From Gemmatimonas sp. (GTDB taxonomy: Bacteria; Gemmatimonadota; Gemmatimonadetes; Gemmatimonadales; Gemmatimonadaceae), in assembly GCA_013822425.1 (NCBI GenBank), contig PNKL01000021.1:1-45147 (forward strand): a DNA stretch of 45,147 nt. Reading direction: 5' to 3'. Numbering within the stretch: position 1 is the first letter of the stretch; each line of letters starts with the position of its first letter. The notes beneath the pieces are model-generated. The model saw only the letters and a program-made list of their open reading frames with translations, made no database searches and was not told where the DNA came from. The translations under genes were made by a program, and so were the position numbers. Shown here one piece after another: positions 39,208 through 45,147 of this stretch.

Positions 39208-41826
39208 ATGCTCGGTCCCGGCAAACGCGTCTTCCGCCTTCCGTGGCGCACACCGGTTTCCGATGTCGACGCAGAACTTCGCTTCCATCTCGAGGAGCGT
39301 ATCGCCGAGCTTGTTGGCCAGGGGCGCAGCCCGGCTGAAGCACACGCCGAAGCCGCGAGCGAATTCGGCGATCGCAACGCCGTGCGCACGGAGCTCATCG
39401 AAATCGACCGGCGCATCGCGAAACAGCACTCGCGGCGCGACCGCATCGAGCTGTTTGCGCTCCCCTTCCGGTTCGCGTTCCGTCGCCTGCTGCGCCAGCC
39501 GGGGTTCTTCGCGCTGACCGCTGGGTCGCTCGCCCTCGCACTCGGCGCCACCACGGCCGCAATCGGATTTGCCGACGCCTGGCAGCACCCTGCAATCGCG
39601 TTTGACGCGCCCGAACGTACCGCTGCGCTCACGATGTGGGGTGGACCCGACTACAGGCATGGTCTTCTAAAGCACATCGACCGATGGCGCCGGATCGCCG
39701 AGACGGAGTCGTTCGAGGGCTACGCCCTCACGGGAGTTGAGGTGAGCATCGTCCGGATCGGAGAAGAGGTGGCCCGCGAATCCGTCCTCAAGGTTTCGGC
39801 GAACTTCGCTGCCATCACCGGCGTTCGCCTTCGGCGCGGAAGGAGCTTCATCGCCGGAACGGCTGATGAAGACGCGGTGCTCGTCAGCACGTCGTATTGG
39901 CGCCGTTACTTCGGCGATCGTGAGCCGGTCGGCGACGCCAGCATCGAAGTGGATGGACGTACGTACCGCGTCATCGGTGTCATGCCGCGAAGCCCGATGT
40001 TTCCGCTCGGCTTCAACGTCTTTCGGCTGATGACACTCGCCGAGACGCAGCAGCTTGCCTGGCCAATCGTGCGACTCAAGCGCGACGCGACGATGGAGCG
40101 CGCGCAACAGCAACTCAACGCGACGGCCGCCATCATGAACGCCGGCGGCGATCCGGCGCGGCCCTACGGCTTCACGCTGCGTTCCTTTGCGGCGCAGTCT
40201 TCGCAGGGCCTCAACGGCATCCACTTCATCATGCTCCTCGTCGCGGGATTCGTGCTCGTCATCGCCTGCGCCAACGTTTCGGCCCTCCTCCTGGCGCGTG
40301 CCGCCAATCGCCGCCGCGACCTCGCATTGCGCCTATCGCTCGGGGCGAGCCGCGGTGCGATCGTTGCCGACGTTCTCGCCGAGCTTGCGATCCTCGCGGC
40401 GGCGGGCGCTGCGCTCGGGCTCGCGATCGCCAATGGCGCGACTGGTATCGTGCGCGCGTTGATGCCCCAGGAGCTTGCGTGGGCGAGCTACGTCGAGATG
40501 CACTGGAGTTGGCGCGTGTTTTCGATGTCCGGGGTTGTCCTGATTCTGGTGACTATCGCTGTTGGCTTGCTCCCCGCGCTTCAAGTGTCGCGTATCCCGC
40601 TCATGGAGCCGCTCAAGGAGTCGACCGGAGGCACCGTCGCCAGGCGACCACAACGCATGAAGTCCGTGGTGATGCTGCAGCTCGCCGCATCGCTCGTCAT
40701 GCTCATCGCCACGAGCGTGTTCGTGGCGAGCGCCGCGCGGCTTTCCCGCTTCGACTTCGGGATTGATACCCGCCGCGTGGTGACCGTGACCGGCAACTTC
40801 GTCTATCAATGGAATACGGCGAGGCTCGGCGGCAGGGCGCCCACGGAATTTGTGTTGGCCAGGGTGGCCGCCGCGAAGGGTGTTGTCGTGGCTTCGTTCT
40901 ACGCGGGCGCCAAGCCGGAAGGCCTTCAAGTCACGCCAGACGGTTTCACGCGCAACGGACTCCCGCTGCTGGTGGACCAGTACACGATCGCGGGACCGCG
41001 TTTCCTGGAAACGGTCGGCATTCCCTTGATCGAGGGGCGCGACTTCTCCGAGGGCGACAGCACGGGCACGGGCGCCGTAATTCTCGATGACAGTGCCGCG
41101 AAGGCGCTCTTTCCTGCTGGTAGCGCGGTCGGACGTCGCATCCGTCTCGGCCGCGAGACCTCCGGCGAACCCTGGCGTCGGGTGGTTGGCGTGGCCCGCA
41201 GTGTCGCCCTGCGCTTTCCCCCGGCGTCCACTCCGGCACGATCGCCTGCCATCTACGTCGCACAGGCGCTTCCGACCACGCGCGAGTTCGCCGTCGTGGC
41301 ACGTGTGGCCCGCGTCGAAGACGCCCTGATGGCGACGCAGCAGATCCGCCGCGAGGTGACATCGATCCTTCCCCTCTCAGTGCAGCTCAGCGTCAGGCCG
41401 CTCTCTGCCCGCCATGACGCCTCGCTCCGCTCGCAACGTCAGTTCGCGACGCTGTTCGGATCGCTCTCCATCGGCGCGCTGCTCTTCGCCGCCGCTGGTC
41501 TCTTCGCGGTGCTCTCGTACATGGTGAGCCAACGGATGCGGGAATTCGGGGTGCGGGTGGCCGTTGGTGCCACAAGGCGGGACCTCGCGCGGCTCGTGCT
41601 GCGGGACGCGTTGGAACTGGCACTGGGAGGCACTGCCATCGGCGGCACTGCCGGCCTCGTCCTGATCTTCCTCTTCGGTGGCGCGATCTTCGGTATACGC
41701 AGCACCAGCGTATGGGCACTCGTGACTGCCGAAGCGATCCTCCTGGTCGTCGCCGCGATTGCGGCACTTGGCCCACTTCTCCGCGCGATGCGGGCCGATC
41801 CCGTAGATGTCCTGCGCGCTTCCTAG
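39208..41826 (+). CDS. ADOP-type (MacB/FtsX-like) ABC permease
   Basis: 872 residues from ATG 39208. The N-terminus has the ADOP lead domain (VDAELRFHLEERIAELVGQGRSPAEAHAEAASEFGD). A membrane helix, a MacB periplasmic core domain, three FtsX helices (about 340-470), a fourth near 490, a second periplasmic core and three final helices ending ALGPLLRAMRADPVDVLRAS follow: two fused MacB-like permease units. Most ADOPs lack a nearby ATPase. Here PadR, a MacA-like adaptor and a MacB/LolD-type ATPase follow on the same strand, suggesting a complete exporter. The substrate is unknown. Confidence 0.92.
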   Translation: MLGPGKRVFRLPWRTPVSDVDAELRFHLEERIAELVGQGRSPAEAHAEAASEFGDRNAVRTELIEIDRRIAKQHSRRDRIELFALPFRFAFRRLLRQPGFFALTAGSLALALGATTAAIGFADAWQHPAIAFDAPERTAALTMWGGPDYRHGLLKHIDRWRRIAETESFEGYALTGVEVSIVRIGEEVARESVLKVSANFAAITGVRLRRGRSFIAGTADEDAVLVSTSYWRRYFGDREPVGDASIEVDGRTYRVIGVMPRSPMFPLGFNVFRLMTLAETQQLAWPIVRLKRDATMERAQQQLNATAAIMNAGGDPARPYGFTLRSFAAQSSQGLNGIHFIMLLVAGFVLVIACANVSALLLARAANRRRDLALRLSLGASRGAIVADVLAELAILAAAGAALGLAIANGATGIVRALMPQELAWASYVEMHWSWRVFSMSGVVLILVTIAVGLLPALQVSRIPLMEPLKESTGGTVARRPQRMKSVVMLQLAASLVMLIATSVFVASAARLSRFDFGIDTRRVVTVTGNFVYQWNTARLGGRAPTEFVLARVAAAKGVVVASFYAGAKPEGLQVTPDGFTRNGLPLLVDQYTIAGPRFLETVGIPLIEGRDFSEGDSTGTGAVILDDSAAKALFPAGSAVGRRIRLGRETSGEPWRRVVGVARSVALRFPPASTPARSPAIYVAQALPTTREFAVVARVARVEDALMATQQIRREVTSILPLSVQLSVRPLSARHDASLRSQRQFATLFGSLSIGALLFAAAGLFAVLSYMVSQRMREFGVRVAVGATRRDLARLVLRDALELALGGTAIGGTAGLVLIFLFGGAIFGIRSTSVWALVTAEAILLVVAAIAALGPLLRAMRADPVDVLRAS

Positions 41827-41835
41827 GCGGTTCTC

Positions 41836-42180
41836 ATGTCCACCGACGAACTCGAACTTCTGCAAGGCACGCTGGACCTGCTGGTGCTGCGCGCCCTGAC
41901 GTGGGGGCCCATGCACGGCTATGGCGTCGTCCGATTCATTCGCTCCGGTTCGAGCGGCGCCTTCGACGTGAAGGACGGTGCGCTGTATACCTGCCTGCAC
42001 CGACTCGAGGAGCGCGGCCTCGTCGAAGCGGAGTGGGGACTCTCCGACCTCGGCAAGCGGGCACGGTTCTATTCGATCACCGCGGCGGGGCGGCGGTCGT
42101 TGCGCAGCAACGCCACGATGTTCGAGCGCTATGTAGCGGCCGTGCAGGGTGTGATGAGCGCCGAACCTCGCGAGGCGTGA
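41836..42180 (+). CDS. PadR-family transcriptional regulator
   Basis: 114 residues from ATG 41836, 9 nt after the ADOP gene. The winged helix is typical of PadR: LLQGTLDLLVLRALTWGPMHGYGVVRFI, the wing region FDVKDGALYTCLHRLEERGLVEAEWG and ARFYSITAAGRRSL. The C-terminal helix is short, as in the subfamily linked to ADOP permeases. It probably represses the exporter operon in which it lies. No dyad was noted at the 39.2-kb promoter. Confidence 0.93.
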   Translation: MSTDELELLQGTLDLLVLRALTWGPMHGYGVVRFIRSGSSGAFDVKDGALYTCLHRLEERGLVEAEWGLSDLGKRARFYSITAAGRRSLRSNATMFERYVAAVQGVMSAEPREA

Positions 42181-42241
42181 CGCGCATGGTGCAGGCGGAC
42201 CGCTGACTCGGCGGCATCAATGATGATTCCAGGGCAGTCGA

Positions 42242-43510
42242 ATGGTTGATATCGCGAGAACACCACAATCGAAGGTCAGACGCAACCTGCTCCTGGCGGG
42301 CGGAGCCGTCGCATTCATCGCGCTTTCGTTTCTCGTTGCCCGACTCCAGCCGGGTGCGCCGACGGTTGAACGCAGCGCCATTTCGATTGACTCGGTGCGC
42401 CAAGGCGACATGATCCGCGAAGTGAGGGGCCCAGGGACGCTCGTGTCCGAGCACGTCCGCCGCATCGCCGCCATCACGTCGGCACGGGTGGATCGCATCG
42501 TTGCGCAGGTCGGTCAGCAGGTCACACCGTCCACAGTGCTCCTCGAGATGTCCAATCCCGACGTGGACATCCAGGCCATGCAGGCACAGCAGACCTACAA
42601 TGACGCACGCTCGATGCTCGTGACGCTCCGCGTCAACCTGCAGCGCGGCGTGCTCCAGCAGCAAACGGCCGTTGCGGCGGCAAAGACGGCGAACGTCCAC
42701 GCAGCGCAGCAGGCGCTTGGCATTGAGCACATGCTGGCGGAGCGGCTCATTTCTCCGGCGGAGTACAACGTGCGCAAAGCGGCTCTCGAAGAGACGGCGA
42801 CCCGCTACCGCGTGGCCCAGGAGGAGTATGAGCTGCTGCGGTCGTCCATCGACTCGCAGATTTCGGTCCAGCGTCAGAACGTGGAGCGACTCAGGCAGAT
42901 CGCCGCGTTTCGCGAGACGCTCCGATCCGCGCTCGTCCTGCGGGCCGGTGACTCGGGCACGCTGCAGGAACTATCGTCGGGTGCAAGCGGAACCGCACTT
43001 GAACCCGGTCAGTGGGTGAACGCGGGGATGGCACTCGCCAAGATCGTACAGCCCGGCACGCTCAAGGCCGTGATTCGCGTTCCCGAGACGCAAGCAAAGG
43101 ACATATCGATTGGGCAGTCGGCTGCGGTGGATACACGAGACGGGATTGTGAAGGGCCACGTCGCTCGAATCGACCCTGCCTCCTCTGGGGGTACCGTCAC
43201 GGTGGATATCGCACTCGACGGGGCGCTCCCCAACGGTGCGCGGCCGGACCTTAGCGTGGACGGCACAATTCAGATACAGAAGCTCACAGGCATCGTGTTT
43301 ACCGGTCGACCCGCGTATGGACAGGATGGCGCGACGGTCGGGATGTTCAAGCTCGACGCTGATGGAAGGGGTGCCACGCGCGTACAGGTGCGGCTCGGCA
43401 CGAGCTCGGTCAATGCGGTGCAGGTACTCGCCGGCCTCACACCAGGCGACAAGGTCATCCTCTCCGACATGACGATGTGGGACAATACCGACCGCGTGCG
43501 CATCAAGTAG
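42242..43510 (+). CDS. Periplasmic adaptor subunit (MacA/HlyD-like)
   Basis: 422 residues from ATG 42242. One N-terminal membrane helix (NLLLAGGAVAFIALSFLVA) is followed by a lipoyl-like half (GTLVSEHVRRIAAITSARVDRIVAQVGQQV). A long helical hairpin follows (about 115-230, Gln/Ala-rich), then the second lipoyl half (LEPGQWVNAGMALAKIVQPGTLKAVIRVPE) and a beta-barrel/membrane-proximal end. It would join the inner-membrane permease to an outer-membrane channel. The gene lies between PadR (61-nt gap) and the ATPase (49-nt gap) in one operon. Confidence 0.9.
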   Translation: MVDIARTPQSKVRRNLLLAGGAVAFIALSFLVARLQPGAPTVERSAISIDSVRQGDMIREVRGPGTLVSEHVRRIAAITSARVDRIVAQVGQQVTPSTVLLEMSNPDVDIQAMQAQQTYNDARSMLVTLRVNLQRGVLQQQTAVAAAKTANVHAAQQALGIEHMLAERLISPAEYNVRKAALEETATRYRVAQEEYELLRSSIDSQISVQRQNVERLRQIAAFRETLRSALVLRAGDSGTLQELSSGASGTALEPGQWVNAGMALAKIVQPGTLKAVIRVPETQAKDISIGQSAAVDTRDGIVKGHVARIDPASSGGTVTVDIALDGALPNGARPDLSVDGTIQIQKLTGIVFTGRPAYGQDGATVGMFKLDADGRGATRVQVRLGTSSVNAVQVLAGLTPGDKVILSDMTMWDNTDRVRIK

Positions 43511-43559
43511 CCGCAACACGATACACCTCGATCACAGCGGCGTTCATCTGGAGCATGTC

Positions 43560-44237
43560 ATGCCCGGCACGAGCACCCTGATCAAACTGGAAGGAATCAG
43601 GAAGGTTTTCTTTACCGACGAGGTCGAGACGCATGCGCTCGCCGACGTGCACTTCACGGTGAGCGATGGCGAATACGTCGCGATCTCAGGCCCGTCCGGC
43701 TGCGGCAAGACCACGCTGCTCTCGATCCTTGGGCTGCTGGACACGCCGAGTGACGGCTCGTACACGTTGGCCGGGGAGGCGGTAGAAAGCCTCTCCACGG
43801 CGGATCGGGCACGTGTCCGCAACCGGCAGATCGGATTCATCTTCCAGGCGTTCAACCTGCTCGGCGACATGACGGTGTACGAGAATGTCGAACTGCCGCT
43901 GACTTATCGCGGCATGATTGGCGCAGAGCGAAGAAAGCGAGTCGAGACAGCGCTCGAGCGCGTGGGAATGGCGCACCGGATGAAGCACTTCCCGGCGCAG
44001 CTCTCTGGCGGCCAGCAGCAGCGAGTGGCCGTGGCGCGTGCCGTCGCCGGAGACCCGGCCATCCTCCTCGCCGACGAACCGACCGGCAATCTCGACTCTC
44101 GCAACGGAGAGCAAGTCATGGACCTGCTCAAGGAACTGCACAACGGCGGCTCGACGATCTGCATGGTGACGCACGATCCGCGCTACGCGCAGCACGCGGA
44201 CCGGGAGATTCATCTCTTCGACGGCAAGGTGGTTTAG
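43560..44237 (+). CDS. ABC transporter ATP-binding protein (MacB/LolD-type)
   Basis: 225 residues from ATG 43560 with GGAG 6 nt upstream. Walker A is GPSGCGKT (44-51), the Q-loop is FIFQAFNLL, the signature is LSGGQQQR, Walker B is [12 protein letters not shown] and the switch is VTHD. The sequence and short length are those of the MacB/LolD/FtsE-like group that works with FtsX-fold permeases, so it should drive the ADOP permease at 39.2 kb. It is the last gene of the operon and is convergent with the zeta-type toxin 7 nt later. Confidence 0.95.
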   Translation: MPGTSTLIKLEGIRKVFFTDEVETHALADVHFTVSDGEYVAISGPSGCGKTTLLSILGLLDTPSDGSYTLAGEAVESLSTADRARVRNRQIGFIFQAFNLLGDMTVYENVELPLTYRGMIGAERRKRVETALERVGMAHRMKHFPAQLSGGQQQRVAVARAVAGDPAILLADEPTGNLDSRNGEQVMDLLKELHNGGSTICMVTHDPRYAQHADREIHLFDGKVV

Positions 44238-44244
44238 GAGATGA

Positions 44245-44877
44245 TCACAGCAGCTCGCGCGCGGCTTGCACGATCGCCTTGACCCAGTCCGGGACTGATC
44301 CCCGGGGGGCCTCATACGTGATCGCTCCGGCCTGCATCTCCAGCAGGCGGGTGGGACGAGGCGTCACCGTCCCGACTGACACAACCTCTTCACTGTTGTC
44401 GTAGACCCGCAGCGATGCGAGGAAGGGGATGAGGTCGATCAGGTTGGCCCGGCTGGAGGTGTAGCGCGAGCGGATCTTCGCCTCGGGAATGTCGTGCCCG
44501 CCAGCCTGGACGCGCGCCGCGACGCGCGCGATGTGTCGCTCGGGCGAGTCCAATCCAACGAACAGGATGTGCACGTCATGGCTGGCGGCCGCGCCCCGCA
44601 GGAGCTTCGGGATCGTGGTGGCACCCAGAGTGGACTCGAACGCGAAGTTCACCTTGGTGTCGATGGCGCGCTGCAGCAGGCCGCGACCGCGTTGCCACGC
44701 CTGACCGTTCGCGTCCTCGATGGACAGGCCGGGCTGGGTGATCTGGAGCTGACGGGCGTACAGGTCGGGATTGTAGAACTGGCCGCCCGCGTTCAACACG
44801 CGCGCGCCGGCCACACTGCTCTTCCCTGCCCCATTCACGCCCGCAAGAACGAGGATTTCCGGCCGGGCAGTCGCCAC
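44245..44877 (-). CDS. Zeta-toxin-family kinase
   Basis: 210 residues from GTG 44877. The P-loop is GVNGAGKS (13-20). NFAFESTLGATTIPKLL with its conserved Glu, and VHILFVGLDSPERHIARVAARVQAGGHDIPEAKIRSRYTSSRANL, match the zeta/PezT group found on chromosomes. Members phosphorylate UDP-N-acetylglucosamine or related small targets. It follows a Phd-like antitoxin gene by 3 nt. Its C-terminus (VPDWVKAIVQAARELL) has a fragmentary homologue at 34565-34642. Confidence 0.88.
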   Translation of the reverse strand: MATARPEILVLAGVNGAGKSSVAGARVLNAGGQFYNPDLYARQLQITQPGLSIEDANGQAWQRGRGLLQRAIDTKVNFAFESTLGATTIPKLLRGAAASHDVHILFVGLDSPERHIARVAARVQAGGHDIPEAKIRSRYTSSRANLIDLIPFLASLRVYDNSEEVVSVGTVTPRPTRLLEMQAGAITYEAPRGSVPDWVKAIVQAARELL

Positions 44878-44880
44878 GGG

Positions 44881-45147
44881 TCAGGCGCCCGCGCGCGCGC
44901 GGCCTTTCTTCTGCGGGGCCACCGGCAGCTGATCGAGACGCGCCATGAAGCCCCGCCTGGTGCCGTGCCAGACCCCGGGCGCGTTCATGGCCGAGAGTTC
45001 CGCGTCGAAGCGGGCGGTCAGCGCGTCCAGCCGCTGCGCGCTGACGTTGGCGAGGGACTCGAATTCCTCGAGCGGGATCATCACGACCGCCGGCCGGTCG
45101 TGGCGCATCACGACCAGCTTCGCACCGCGTTCGACGCGGTGCACCAG
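44881..45147 (-). CDS. Phd/YefM-like antitoxin (5' end outside window)
   Basis: At least 88 codons, open to the window edge; the true start lies beyond 45147. The visible N-terminal part (RVERGAKLVVMRHDRPAVVMIPLEEFESL) matches the middle of Phd/YefM-type DNA-binding antitoxins. A helical and basic C-terminal part (LDALTARFDAELSAM... GRARAGA) probably wraps the toxin. It is followed 3 nt later by the zeta-type gene, so the two form a toxin-antitoxin operon read leftward. Confidence 0.8.
   Translation of the reverse strand: MVHRVERGAKLVVMRHDRPAVVMIPLEEFESLANVSAQRLDALTARFDAELSAMNAPGVWHGTRRGFMARLDQLPVAPQKKGRARAGA

Overview
The window is high-GC bacterial DNA, dense in genes and mostly collinear in short operons whose genes overlap by 1-4 nt (ATGA, GTGA or TGATG junctions). 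The best guess for the source is Gemmatimonadota or a similar soil/sediment phylum. The clues are an ADOP-type permease with PadR, paired DUF4097 beta-repeat proteins behind an ECF sigma/anti-sigma pair, M56-TonB with BlaI, DUF1111 di-heme proteins, and dispersed intergenic inverted repeats. No rRNA, complete tRNA, CRISPR array or insertion sequence was seen.

Layout. 0-3 kb: small membrane proteins, a solitary beta-class DNA methyltransferase and a secreted YceI protein. 3.2-8.6 kb (minus strand): one tightly coupled six-gene operon of DUF1111 di-heme cytochrome, Tat Rieske lipoprotein, outer-membrane porin, Nramp (MntH), universal stress protein and DtxR regulator. It is read from a promoter overlapped by a 16-bp palindrome and looks like a metal-acquisition locus. 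Its mntH carries two in-frame UGA codons, both where the family has Trp. 8.6-13.9 kb: an S9 peptidase remnant, then NUDIX, PAP2 and a 1127-residue double CPBP-type membrane protein. 14-16.6 kb: cupin, dicarboxylate symporter and HAD phosphatase. 16.7-22 kb: a two-gene module of a large Eco57I-like adenine methyltransferase and an SNF2-like helicase, a plausible restriction or anti-phage system. 22.5-26.7 kb: ECF sigma, anti-sigma, two DUF4097 paralogues and a Bax-inhibitor-1 protein. 26.7-31.3 kb: alpha/beta hydrolase, pterin dehydratase, XdhC, a UbiA-type gene that appears broken, and a zinc amidase.

31.3-45 kb is regulator-rich and probably more mobile. It holds a winged-helix/nucleotidyltransferase toxin-antitoxin-like pair with a near-consensus promoter and matching operators, and M56-TonB/BlaI with two BlaI-type operators. 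It also holds a YtrA-type GntR/ABC exporter operon with a palindrome inside its promoter, an AAA ATPase next to an AT-rich gap, an ADOP/PadR/MacA-like/LolD-like exporter operon, and a zeta-toxin/Phd-like pair cut by the window edge. A fragment of a second zeta-like gene lies at 34.6 kb.

Three families of intergenic inverted repeats recur between genes and in places supply the last codons of neighbouring genes. Several genes look broken (mntH, S9 peptidase, UbiA-type gene, zeta fragment); some of this may be sequence error. All functional calls come from reading motifs by eye. No database search was run.
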